The notes: a model not told the origin generated them from the letters alone. A DNA stretch of 8,889 nt from Gemmatimonadota bacterium (GCA_009845645.1 VXZF01000401.1:1277-10165), one strand, 5' to 3'. Positions 1-6,970 are shown, counted from the first letter of the stretch. Program-made: numbers and translations.

Positions 1-1
1 C

Positions 2-853
2 CCAGAAGAGCTAATCGAGTACACCCCAGAATGGGAGGGCGAGCGCTTTGCCGACGGCCGCCCTAAGGTGCCCGACGACATCCTCGAGCGCATGCGCAAC
101 GTCAGCATTACCCAAGCTTGGGGCGTCATACGCGGCCCCGGCTACAACTGGCAGTACGAAGACGGCTGGGTTTGCACGCACCCCGGCCAAGTGCTGGTGG
201 GCCGCGCCCTGACGGCTATGTACATGCCGCGGCGGCCCGTCATGCGTCAGGTCATGGAAGAAAAGGGGGAGCGGGCCGGCTGCATTGGCGACCAGATCTC
301 GTGGCCCATTGATATGCTGGTCCCCGGAGACGTGTACGTGGCCGACGTATTCGGCAAAATCGACCAAGGTGCCGTCATCGGCGACAACCTCGCCACTGCC
401 ATCTACGCCAATTCGGGCAACGGAGTGGTCCACAACGCGGCCGTCCGCGATATCGACGGCATCCAAGAACTGCCCAATTTTACCAGTTTCGTGCGCGGCT
501 TTCACCCCACCTTTGCCTCGCCCACCATCATGCTGACCGGAGTCAACTGTCCGGTGCGCATCGGCGATGCCACGGTCATGCCCGGCGACGTAGTCCTCGG
601 CCGCGATGATGGCGTCGTCTTTATACCGCCTCATCTAGCCGAGCAGGTGGTCAAGACCTCCGAACTGATCTCGCTCCGCGACCGCTTTGGCAAGCAGCGT
701 CTAGCCGAGGGCAAATACACGCCCGGCCAGATCGATACCCGCTGGTCCGACCCCATTGAGGAGGACTTCTCGCGCTGGTTGGAGAGTCACATCGACGAGC
801 TGCCCGTGCCGCGCGCCGCCATCCAAGAGCTGCTCAAGGAGCGGACTTGGTGA
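2..853 (+). CDS. RraA-like / 4-hydroxy-4-methyl-2-oxoglutarate aldolase family protein (5' partial)
   Basis: The frame is open from the first complete codon (position 2), so the gene starts before the window. The GTG at 68 is an internal codon: the 22 codons before it read like family sequence (YTPEWEGERFADGRP). The RraA/HMG-aldolase fold is recognised from the segment NGVVHNAAVRDIDGIQEL, whose Arg-Asp pair (codons 446-451) is the family's substrate- and metal-binding motif. Upstream is a GDNLATA loop, and downstream the strand VMPGDVVLGRDDGVVFIPP. In the family such proteins are divalent-metal pyruvate aldolases or oxaloacetate decarboxylases; the short RraA forms instead inhibit RNase E. 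At 283 visible residues with a long C-terminal tail (DTRWSDPIEEDFSRWLES), this is the long enzymatic type rather than the ~160-residue regulator. Database names such as demethylmenaquinone methyltransferase for this family are historical errors. The exact substrate is unknown. It is convergent with, and overlaps, the PhyH gene. Confidence 0.85.
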   Translation, partial: PEELIEYTPEWEGERFADGRPKVPDDILERMRNVSITQAWGVIRGPGYNWQYEDGWVCTHPGQVLVGRALTAMYMPRRPVMRQVMEEKGERAGCIGDQISWPIDMLVPGDVYVADVFGKIDQGAVIGDNLATAIYANSGNGVVHNAAVRDIDGIQELPNFTSFVRGFHPTFASPTIMLTGVNCPVRIGDATVMPGDVVLGRDDGVVFIPPHLAEQVVKTSELISLRDRFGKQRLAEGKYTPGQIDTRWSDPIEEDFSRWLESHIDELPVPRAAIQELLKERTW

Positions 854-1616
854 ACTCGGGCGGCGGCTGGTCAACGACCAACTCACCCGCCTTGAGAAAA
901 GGCTCGGCATTCCCCCAGAGTTTGCTGCCGTCGGCCGAGGTCAGCGGCTCGCAGGAGTACTGGGCCAAGTACACGCGGCGCATCTGATTGGTGGTGTTGG
1001 TGCCGCTGGAGTGAAAATTGACGCTGGTGAAGACGGCAATGCTGCCGGCCGGGGCGACGACCGAGACGCCGGGATCGCTGCCGAAGTAGCCGATCAAATC
1101 GTTGCTCCCCTCCTCGCGGATGTGCTTGACCCACGTGCGAATGCCCGAGCGCGAAAAAGGCAGCAAGTGGACGGTGCCATTGGCCTCGGACATGTCGTCG
1201 AGGGCGCACCAACAGGTTAGATACGGCTTGTGATCTGGGTAGCCGACGTAGCCCGAGTCTTGGTGCCAGGAGAACTTCATGCCGGCCTCGGCACCCTTGA
1301 CCACGTATTGCTCCCAGAACAAGTAGGCATCGTCGCCTAAGGTGGCTTGGCAGATGTCGGCCATTAGGGGGCTGAAGAGGAATTCGCGCAGGCGCGGCTG
1401 GTCGCGGAAGCAGTTGGAGACAAAGTAGCGGCTGTTGCGGTGATTGAGGCCCAAGGAATCCGTGCCTTCGGCGTCCATCCGGGCGTTGGCTTTGTCGATG
1501 AAGGCTTGGCACTCGCCGCGCAGGAGATCGAGATGGTGAGCGGGGATGGCGTTTTCGAGGATGAAATAGCCCTCTTCTTTGAATTGCTGCTTTTGGGCGT
1601 CAGTGATCTGGTGCAT
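834..1616 (-). CDS. Phytanoyl-CoA dioxygenase (PhyH) family Fe(II)/2-oxoglutarate oxygenase
   Basis: The 260-residue cytoplasmic protein has the PhyH double-stranded beta-helix signature. The iron facial triad is H118-x-D120 (in FSWHQDSGY) and distal H202 (in VNFHSSGTN), and R213/R214 are candidates for binding the 2-oxoglutarate carboxylate. The N-terminus (QKQQFKEEGYFILENAIP) is the usual start of the fold. The family hydroxylates small molecules or lipids with O2 and 2-oxoglutarate; the substrate here is not identifiable. I chose the ATG at 1616 over a TTG 21 nt further out (1637) because an ACGGAG Shine-Dalgarno (1628-1623) sits 6 nt before the ATG and residues start directly at the family N-terminus. 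The 3' end overlaps the last 20 bp of the convergent RraA-like gene. The gene is divergent from the pnuC leader. Confidence 0.9.
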   Translation of the reverse strand: MHQITDAQKQQFKEEGYFILENAIPAHHLDLLRGECQAFIDKANARMDAEGTDSLGLNHRNSRYFVSNCFRDQPRLREFLFSPLMADICQATLGDDAYLFWEQYVVKGAEAGMKFSWHQDSGYVGYPDHKPYLTCWCALDDMSEANGTVHLLPFSRSGIRTWVKHIREEGSNDLIGYFGSDPGVSVVAPAGSIAVFTSVNFHSSGTNTTNQMRRVYLAQYSCEPLTSADGSKLWGNAEPFLKAGELVVDQPPPEFTKSAP

Positions 1617-1631
1617 GAATCGCTCCGTCGA

Positions 1632-1664
1632 TTGCAATTTAATGGTAAGCTGAGCCGATATACT
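1632..1664 (+). promoter_or_regulatory. Candidate promoter for the pnuC leader/pnuC
   Basis: TATACT at 1659-1664 matches the -10 consensus at five of six positions. The best upstream -35-like hexamer is TTGCAA at 1632-1637, but the spacing is 21 nt, longer than ideal; an alternative TTTAAT at 1638-1643 gives a 15 nt spacer. Transcription from here would start near 1671, about 40 nt before the leader ORF. No riboswitch fold or clear repressor palindrome was recognised in the spacer. Confidence 0.3.
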
Positions 1665-1710
1665 GATAGGCAGAACCCACTATACGCGCAACCGCGCCAA
1701 AGGAAACAAC

Positions 1711-1758
1711 ATGCTCGCAGCACAGCACAACGGCCCAAGCGAACGCGGGTGCTCCTGA
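1711..1758 (+). CDS. 15-residue leader ORF immediately upstream of pnuC
   Basis: This ATG-to-TGA ORF encodes MLAAQHNGPSERGCS. It has the best Shine-Dalgarno in the area (AAAGGA at 1699-1704, with 6 nt between AGGA and the ATG). Its TGA ends at 1758 and the pnuC ATG begins at 1760, so the junction reads TGAAATG. pnuC itself has no recognisable Shine-Dalgarno in the preceding bases (GTGCTCCTGAA). The simplest reading is a translated leader that delivers ribosomes to pnuC by termination and re-initiation, possibly with a regulatory role. The peptide has no hydrophobic stretch and no run of one amino acid typical of classical attenuators. It may also be a chance ORF; peptide function is unknown. 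Confidence 0.4.
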   Translation: MLAAQHNGPSERGCS

Positions 1759-1759
1759 A

Positions 1760-2374
1760 ATGGAAACCCCGGCAATACTCCAAGCGCTGGAACTGACCTC
1801 TTGGTGGGAGGTGCCGGCCGTCGTCTTGGCCATTCTCTACTTGGTCTTGGCGGCGCGGGAAAACATCTGGTGTTGGGGCGCGGCTTTCGTCAGTACCGCG
1901 ATTTACATCTACGTCTTCTTCGACGTCAATCTGTTCCTAGAATCGGCCCTACAGATTTACTACTTGGCTATGGCGGTTTATGGCTGGTACCAATGGCGGC
2001 AACCTACCGATCAATCCTCAACACTGCCCATTTCTACTTGGTCGCTCAAAAAGCACATTGTGGTCATTGCTGCAACGGGTGCTATCGTGGTGACATCCGG
2101 GTATCTTCTGAGCGAAAATACAGAGGCAGCATTGCCCTATGTCGATGCCTTCACCACTTGGTATGCGGTGGTGACAACCTATATGGTAACAAAGAAGATT
2201 TTGGAGAACTGGGTGTACTGGTTTGTCATCGACAGCGTCTCGGTTTACCTGTATTACAGCCGAGGGCTTTACCTGACCGCTTTGTTGTTTATCGCATATC
2301 TGGTTATCATCGTCTTTGGCTATCTGAAATGGAAAAAGGAGTACGACCAAGCAAATGTCCAAACCGGACCGTGA
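1760..2374 (+). CDS. pnuC: PnuC family vitamin (nicotinamide riboside-type) transporter
   Basis: The 204-residue integral membrane protein has about seven hydrophobic helices (roughly residues 17-34, 37-54, 58-76, 98-116, 125-145, 150-168 and 170-192) and little loop sequence, as expected for the SWEET-like PnuC fold. Family hallmarks are the LESALQIYYLAMAVYGWYQW segment with its W-x-x-W element, and the C-terminal DSVSVYLYYSRGLYLTA followed by FGYLKWKKEY. PnuC proteins move nicotinamide riboside by facilitated diffusion, with trapping by cytoplasmic phosphorylation; related members carry thiamine or riboflavin, so the vitamin is not certain. No ribosylnicotinamide kinase is visible in the window. 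The ATG at 1760 places the first helix where the family has it, but lacks its own Shine-Dalgarno and follows the leader ORF stop by 1 nt. GC content is near 48% over 1861-2340, well below neighbouring genes. pheA follows after 15 nt. Confidence 0.87.
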   Translation: METPAILQALELTSWWEVPAVVLAILYLVLAARENIWCWGAAFVSTAIYIYVFFDVNLFLESALQIYYLAMAVYGWYQWRQPTDQSSTLPISTWSLKKHIVVIAATGAIVVTSGYLLSENTEAALPYVDAFTTWYAVVTTYMVTKKILENWVYWFVIDSVSVYLYYSRGLYLTALLFIAYLVIIVFGYLKWKKEYDQANVQTGP

Positions 2375-2389
2375 AAAAGAATTGAGTAT

Positions 2390-3247
2390 ATGAAACGAGC
2401 AGAGACATGCGGACCTGTAGCCATCCAAGGGCACGCCGGGTCGTTCAGCGAGGCGGCGGCGCGGGCCTATTTTTCTCCAGAGACACAACTGGCACCACAG
2501 CCCAATTTCAAGGCGCTTTTCGCCTCGGTGGAAGACGGGTCTTGCGCTTGCGGAGTCGTGCCCATCGAAAACTCGCTGATGGGCAGCATTCACGAGAACT
2601 ACGACCTGCTGCTGCAGAGCGATGTACACATCGTCGGCGAAATCAAGCTGCGCATCGTCCACAATCTCATCGTCAACCCAGGCGTGCAGCTAGCGGACAT
2701 CCGCTACATCGCATCGCAGCCGCCCGCCTTGGCCCAGTGTACTCGCTTCATTCACTCGTTGGCCGACGCTCAGACCATAGCGACAGATGATACGGCTGGA
2801 GCAGTCAAAGACCTAGCCGCTAGCGGAGCACGCGACCGAGGGGCCATCGCTGGAGCGCGCGCCGCCGCTGCGTACGGGATGGAGATCCTCGTCTCTGGCA
2901 TCGAGGACGCCGCGCATAATTTTACTCGCTTCTTGGTGGTGAGTCGCCGAGCCGAGCTAGCGCCAGTCGAGCCAGCCAAGACCACGCTCGTCTTTGGACT
3001 AAAGCACGTGCCCGGCGCGCTGTGTCGAAGCCTCGCGGCCTTTGCCGAGCGCGGCATCAACCTGCTCAAAATCGAGTCGCGTCCCATGCCCGAGCGGCCT
3101 TGGGAATACGTCTTCTATCTCGATTTGGAGGGCCACTTGGACCAGGCGGCTTGCACTCAAGCCGTGGAACACTTGCGGGAAACCACCGAATTCGTCCGCA
3201 TCTTGGGCTCGTACCAGCAGGGCGATACGGTCGAGGACTCGGGATAA
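2390..3247 (+). CDS. pheA: Prephenate dehydratase (monofunctional, with ACT domain)
   Basis: The 285-residue enzyme converts prephenate to phenylpyruvate, CO2 and water in phenylalanine biosynthesis. Residues about 9-185 form the catalytic domain: AIQGHAGSFSEAAA (11-24), GVVPIENS (55-62), DTAGA (134-138) and NFTRF (177-181), in which T179 of the TRF motif is the catalytic Thr. Residues about 197-275 form the regulatory ACT domain with GAL (209-211) and the phenylalanine-binding ESRP motif (229-232), so feedback inhibition by phenylalanine is expected. No chorismate mutase domain precedes it, so it is the stand-alone type. The start is the ATG at 2390, 15 nt after the pnuC stop, with only a weak purine-rich (GAAAAAGAATTGAG) ribosome site. 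Local GC jumps to about two thirds right after the start. Its stop lies 5 bp from the stop of the convergent ABC permease gene. Confidence 0.95.
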   Translation: MKRAETCGPVAIQGHAGSFSEAAARAYFSPETQLAPQPNFKALFASVEDGSCACGVVPIENSLMGSIHENYDLLLQSDVHIVGEIKLRIVHNLIVNPGVQLADIRYIASQPPALAQCTRFIHSLADAQTIATDDTAGAVKDLAASGARDRGAIAGARAAAAYGMEILVSGIEDAAHNFTRFLVVSRRAELAPVEPAKTTLVFGLKHVPGALCRSLAAFAERGINLLKIESRPMPERPWEYVFYLDLEGHLDQAACTQAVEHLRETTEFVRILGSYQQGDTVEDSG

Positions 3248-3252
3248 GCTGC

Positions 3253-4206
3253 TCAAGCGCCCGCGGCGCGAGTGCGAACTTGGTCGAGGCCGACGGCCAA
3301 CAGAAGCACTGCGCCGCGCGTTACATCCTGCCAGAAGCTAGACACATCCATCAGCGTCAACCCGTTATTGAGGGTGCCTAAAAGCAAGACCGCCAGCAAG
3401 GTACCCCACACTGTACCGCGCCCCCCAAAGAGACTCGTGCCGCCCAGAATGACCGCGGCGATCACCGTCAACAAATGTTGCCCTGCTGCGTCGGGTGCCG
3501 CCGCGTAGAGCATGGCCGCGAGGATGAGGCCGCTGACCGCGCCGCTGAGACCGGAGAGGACGTAGAGGATCATCAGGGTGCGAGCGACCGGGACGCCGAC
3601 CAGCCGACTGGCTTCGGCATTGCTGCCTGCGGCATAGACGAAGCGGCCAAAGCGGGTCCGCGCCAAGACCCAGCCGAGCGCGATATAAACCAACAGCATC
3701 AGCACCAGTGGCACCGGCAGCCGCAAAAGCTGGCCGCTGCCGATCCAGTTAAAACCGGGTTCCATCAGCGGCTTAGTCAGCCCGCCGGTCAGGACTAGAG
3801 CCAACCCGCCAATGACGCTCATCGTCCCCAGAGTGGCGATCAGCGAGTTGAGTCCGAGGCGCACAACCAACAAGCCATTGAGCAGCCCAATGCCCCCACC
3901 CAGCGCCAGCGCGATGAGACAGGCCGCGACAATGCCGACGCCCGAGGCGTGGAGCAGCGCGACGACGACCCCAGCCAGCCCGGCGACTGCCGCCACCGAC
4001 AGATCGAGGCCTCCAGCGATAATCAGCGGCGTCTGCAACGCGCACATCAAGCCGATAAAAGCCATATTGGCCCCAATGCTCACCATATTGTCGAAGGACA
4101 AAAACCAAGGAGAGAGTACGCTGAAGAGCACGGCGACCAAGAGGTAGAATATCAATAATAAGGCGACGCCAGCACCGGGACGGTTCAATAAGGCGGCAAT
4201 GCTCAT
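3253..4206 (-). CDS. Ribose-type sugar ABC transporter permease
   Basis: The 317-residue polytopic inner-membrane protein belongs to the RbsC/BPD_transp_2 family. Visible hallmarks are LIIAGGLDLSVAAVAGLAG (family form GGIDLSVG), NGLLVVRLGLNSLIATLGTM, the cytoplasmic coupling segment YAAGSNAEASRLVGV, and VILGGTSLFGGRGTVWGTLL. About eight to ten hydrophobic helices fill the chain, which is typical length. It would form the homodimeric channel with the ATPase encoded just upstream. The start ATG (4206-4204) overlaps the ATPase TGA in an ATGA junction, so translation is probably coupled; no good Shine-Dalgarno is seen. It is the last gene of the three-gene importer operon. The stop lies 5 bp from the convergent pheA stop. 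The transported sugar or polyol cannot be deduced. Confidence 0.93.
   Translation of the reverse strand: MSIAALLNRPGAGVALLLIFYLLVAVLFSVLSPWFLSFDNMVSIGANMAFIGLMCALQTPLIIAGGLDLSVAAVAGLAGVVVALLHASGVGIVAACLIALALGGGIGLLNGLLVVRLGLNSLIATLGTMSVIGGLALVLTGGLTKPLMEPGFNWIGSGQLLRLPVPLVLMLLVYIALGWVLARTRFGRFVYAAGSNAEASRLVGVPVARTLMILYVLSGLSGAVSGLILAAMLYAAAPDAAGQHLLTVIAAVILGGTSLFGGRGTVWGTLLAVLLLGTLNNGLTLMDVSSFWQDVTRGAVLLLAVGLDQVRTRAAGA
3257..3269. terminator. Weak GC hairpin at the pheA/permease convergent junction
   Basis: GCGCC (3257-3261), loop CGC and GGCGC (3265-3269) form a 5-bp perfect stem 9 nt after the pheA stop and inside the last codons of the permease gene. There is no T tract on either side, so it is not a classical intrinsic terminator. 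It is the only compact hairpin noticed between the two convergent operons, and it could be chance in GC-rich coding DNA. Confidence 0.15.
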
Positions 4207-5714
4207 GGATGGTCTTTCGCGGTCGGAGTATGGAGTAGGTCGGCCGGAGCCGCGCCGCCGGAAAAGTGGCTGGACACCCGACCTCGGTCGAGCACGATGG
4301 AACGATCACAGATCCCAGCAACTTCTTCGGCGTCGGAAGAAATCAAGAGTACGGCGAGCCCCTGTTGGGTCCACTGTCGGAGCGCCAAGTAGAGCTCGTG
4401 GCGAGCGCCCACATCCACGCCTCGGGTCGGTTCTTCGAGGATGAGCACCTTGAGGCCCTCGACCAGCCAGCGGGCCAAGCAAGCCTTTTGCTGATTGCCG
4501 CCCGAGAGCAAGCGCAGCGGCTGGTCAAGGTGGGCGGCGCGAATTTCCAGGCGGTCGATCCAGCTTTGCGCGTGGCTTACTTCGCGGGGTTTGGACACAG
4601 AGAACAAGCGCACGAAGCGGTCGATAAAGGGCAAGGTGATATTGGCACGGACGCCGAGGTCGGGGACGATGCCCTCGCGCTGGCGTTCAGCGGCGACGAA
4701 ACCAATCCCCGCGTCGCGGCCCTGGCGCGGGTCCGCGGGGATATAGGGCGTGCCCTCAAGCGCAATGCGTGCGCCGGGTAGCGGCCCCAGCGCGCCGTAG
4801 ATGGCCCGGCCAAGTTGGTCTATCCCCGAGCCGAGCAGGCCGAAGACGCCGAGAATCTCGCCTCGGTGGAGCGCAAAGGATACGCTGTCGAGCGCACTGG
4901 GCAGGCTCAGGTTTTCTACCTCCAGCGCAACCTCGCCGATGCTTGCGCCCCGCGGTGGGTAAAGTTCATCAACAGTAGTGCCGAGCATGGCGTCGAGAAC
5001 CTCGCGCCGCGAAGCCGTGGCGGTGGCGAAGTCGCCGGCGTTTAGCCCGTCGCGGAGCACGGTGATGCGGTCGGCGATCTCGAAGACCTCGTCGAGGTAG
5101 TGAGAAATGTAGATGATGCCGATCTGCTGCGCCTTGAGCCGCTCGACGACGGCGAAGAGCGCTTGGACTTCGCGGTCGGCGAGGGAAGCGGTTGGCTCGT
5201 CCATGACGATGACCCGCGCTTGGCCAGCGAGGGCGCGGGCGATCTCGACTAGGCGCTTGTGTGGCGCAGAAAGCTGGTGTACCAGCGCGTCGGGATCGAG
5301 ATCGCAGCCGAGCCGATCGAGCAGTGCCCGCGCTTTTGCGCGCAGCGCTGGGCGATCTACCTGCTTGCCAAGCCACGAGCGTTTGAGCGGCAGGTCGGCG
5401 ATGAGGATGTTTTCGGCGACCGTGAGGTCAGGCAGGATCGATACCTCCTGCGGCAAAAAGCGGACGCCGTGGGCAATGGCCTCTTCGGGCCGGTCGTAGC
5501 GCACCGCTTGGTCGTCGAGGCGGACGGTGCCCGCGTCGCGACTGTACACGCCGCAGAGAATTTTCACTAGCGTGGACTTGCCCGCCCCGTTAGCACCCAG
5601 CAGCGCTAAGACCTCTCCGGCGTCTAAGCGAAGATCGACCTCGCGCAAGACTTGAGCGCTGCCGAAGGATTTGCAGATGCCTGCCATCTGCAACAGAGGT
5701 GCGGTATGACCCAT
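4203..5714 (-). CDS. Ribose-type sugar ABC transporter ATP-binding protein (two fused ATPase domains)
   Basis: The 503-residue cytoplasmic ATPase is of the RbsA/MglA type that powers sugar import with two fused nucleotide-binding domains. Domain 1 (about 5-240) has Walker A GANGAGKST (40-48), Q-loop Q89, a degenerate signature LSAPH (148-152), Walker B VIVMDEPT (168-175) and switch H205. Domain 2 (about 264-490) has a degenerate Walker A GLLGSGID without the Lys (292-299), a canonical signature LSGGNQQK (403-410) and Walker B VLILEEPT (423-430). One canonical and one degenerate composite ATP site are therefore expected, as in the family. The ATG at 5714 follows the binding-protein TAG by 1 nt (TAGCATG) and has no Shine-Dalgarno of its own, so re-initiation is likely. 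The TGA overlaps the permease start. Confidence 0.95.
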   Translation of the reverse strand: MGHTAPLLQMAGICKSFGSAQVLREVDLRLDAGEVLALLGANGAGKSTLVKILCGVYSRDAGTVRLDDQAVRYDRPEEAIAHGVRFLPQEVSILPDLTVAENILIADLPLKRSWLGKQVDRPALRAKARALLDRLGCDLDPDALVHQLSAPHKRLVEIARALAGQARVIVMDEPTASLADREVQALFAVVERLKAQQIGIIYISHYLDEVFEIADRITVLRDGLNAGDFATATASRREVLDAMLGTTVDELYPPRGASIGEVALEVENLSLPSALDSVSFALHRGEILGVFGLLGSGIDQLGRAIYGALGPLPGARIALEGTPYIPADPRQGRDAGIGFVAAERQREGIVPDLGVRANITLPFIDRFVRLFSVSKPREVSHAQSWIDRLEIRAAHLDQPLRLLSGGNQQKACLARWLVEGLKVLILEEPTRGVDVGARHELYLALRQWTQQGLAVLLISSDAEEVAGICDRSIVLDRGRVSSHFSGGAAPADLLHTPTAKDHP

Positions 5715-5715
5715 G

Positions 5716-6888
5716 CTAGTGGTCGGGGATCAACTGCTCGTAACCAGCGAGTTCGGGCTTGTCCTTGAGGGTCGCCAAGTGTTCGACAAAGGCTTCCTGT
5801 GGGAAGACGTAATCGAAGCCCCGCTCGCCTTGGCATTCGTACTCGGGGTAGAATTGGCAGATATTGGCCGGGCTAATCATTACGTGGTTGACGGTAACGG
5901 CTAGCGACACATCGTGGCCAGCTAGGCGCATCAGGCTCAGCGGGATGAGATAGTTTCCGTAGCGCTCGGGGAAATAGGCGACCGAGGCGATGAAGTTCTC
6001 CTCGGCGACCATCGTCTCCAACTCGTCGGCCCCCTTGCCGACGACCAGCGCGTCTGCACCGCGCCCCTGCTGCTGCACAGCGCGCAACATGCCGGAGACC
6101 GATTGGTCGTTGATCGCGGTGATCAAGATCGGCGCACCTTGGGGGATGCGGCCGAGCGCGTTACTCATCTGCTGGAAGGAGTACTGTAGCGTGTTCTTGG
6201 TGTCGATGCGGATGATGCGCTCGGGCGGGAAGCCGGGCAGCGAGGCGAGAAAACCGGCGATCTGGCCCTCCGTGCGCATGGCGGGGATCGCGCCCGACTG
6301 CGGCAATTCGCCAACGACGAAGTATCCCTCCGCGAGCGCTCGGTCGCCAAAGCGCACCTTGGCCGCTTGCGCCAGATAGGAGCCGCCCATAAAGCCCGAG
6401 CGGGGGTTGTTGGCGCCGAAATAGGTGGCACCCGGCATGGGGATGTCGATGGCGACCACGCCGATCTGCTTGCGGTTGAAGTGCTGCATGATTGCCGGGC
6501 CAAAGTTGACGTCGGTTTGGAACTCAATGCAGAAGTCAACTTGACGCCGGGCAAAGCTCTCGGCGTTGGCCAAAGCAGTCGGCCCGTCGAGCCGGTTGTC
6601 GGCGATCAGCAGTTCGATCCCAGCGGCTTCGGCATTGCGCTCGATGCTCTTTTCGACCTTGATGCCAAAGCTGATGTCGCGTTGCAGGTTGGCAAAGCCG
6701 AAGACTAGGTTTTCGCCATTTTTAGGGGGCGAGTGTTGCGAGGCTTCAGCGGCCATTGCTTGTAGGGAATCAGGCGGAAGCGGCAAACCGTCATAAGTCT
6801 CCGGGTCGAAGCCGTGGAAACCTTCGCTCAATGCTGAGACTGGGACGAGGAACAGACAGGCGGCGAGAATGAGTCGAATCGGAATCAT
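5716..6888 (-). CDS. Periplasmic sugar-binding protein of the ABC importer (type I fold)
   Basis: The 390-residue protein starts with a Sec signal peptide (MIPIRLILAACLFLVPVSA), with probable cleavage after ALS (residue 21). The type I periplasmic-binding fold (Peripla_BP_4) runs from about residue 59 (NLVFGFANLQRDISFG) through DFCIEFQTDVNFGPAI, the GANNPRSGFMGG segment that resembles GADN-x-x-G of ribose-binding proteins, ITAINDQSVSGMLRAV and VGKGADELETMVAEENFIA. The family captures sugars or polyols and delivers them to the permease; the ligand is unknown. The protein is longer than the usual 300-330 residues, with a ~37-residue linker after the signal peptide and a C-terminal tail holding C344 and C352. 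I chose the ATG at 6888 rather than a TTG at 6948 because the signal peptide begins exactly there and a promoter-like sequence lies inside the extra stretch. First gene of the importer operon. Confidence 0.9.
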   Translation of the reverse strand: MIPIRLILAACLFLVPVSALSEGFHGFDPETYDGLPLPPDSLQAMAAEASQHSPPKNGENLVFGFANLQRDISFGIKVEKSIERNAEAAGIELLIADNRLDGPTALANAESFARRQVDFCIEFQTDVNFGPAIMQHFNRKQIGVVAIDIPMPGATYFGANNPRSGFMGGSYLAQAAKVRFGDRALAEGYFVVGELPQSGAIPAMRTEGQIAGFLASLPGFPPERIIRIDTKNTLQYSFQQMSNALGRIPQGAPILITAINDQSVSGMLRAVQQQGRGADALVVGKGADELETMVAEENFIASVAYFPERYGNYLIPLSLMRLAGHDVSLAVTVNHVMISPANICQFYPEYECQGERGFDYVFPQEAFVEHLATLKDKPELAGYEQLIPDH

Positions 6889-6918
6889 AGATGCACTTTC
6901 GTTTGGAAATGGGCTGAG

Positions 6919-6948
6919 AATATACGGAGCAGCTAGCGGGTGGCTCAA
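6919..6948 (-). promoter_or_regulatory. Candidate sigma-70-type promoter for the importer operon
   Basis: On the minus strand TTGAGC (6948-6943, four of six against TTGACA) and TATATT (6924-6919, five of six against TATAAT) are separated by 18 nt. Transcription would begin near 6912, leaving a leader of about 23 nt with a purine-rich GAAAG before the ATG at 6888. This position argues against the longer TTG-started version of the binding protein. Confidence 0.4.
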
Positions 6949-6970
6949 GGCGTGGAGCGGCAGCGATTAC

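Noticed and set aside
68..853. GTG at 68 as the true start of the RraA-like gene
   Set aside because: The frame is open to the window edge and the upstream codons encode a family-like segment, so the gene is 5'-truncated by the window rather than starting there.
756..1220. 154-codon + strand ORF antisense to the PhyH gene
   Set aside because: It lies inside a gene with complete PhyH motifs on the other strand, has no recognisable domain and no ribosome site; it is a GC-rich shadow frame.
1617..1759. Riboswitch (TPP or other vitamin aptamer) upstream of pnuC
   Set aside because: I could not see the conserved TPP elements or other aptamer cores, and the spacer is only 143 bp including the leader ORF.
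2018..2662. 214-codon minus-strand ORF across the pnuC/pheA junction
   Set aside because: It is antisense to two well-supported genes, has low-complexity composition and no family resemblance.
4266..4781. 171-codon + strand ORF antisense to the ATPase gene
   Set aside because: Its sequence is the reverse-complement shadow of conserved ABC motifs; no independent support.
6856..6867. Lipobox-like LAAC in the binding-protein signal peptide (C11)
   Set aside because: With the start at 6888 only seven residues of n/h-region precede the LAAC, too short for a lipoprotein signal; the hydrophobic stretch continues to a normal signal peptidase I site after ALS.
6889..6948. 20-residue N-terminal extension of the binding protein from a TTG at 6948
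   Set aside because: The signal peptide begins at the ATG at 6888, the extension looks non-coding, and a promoter-like pair lies within it.
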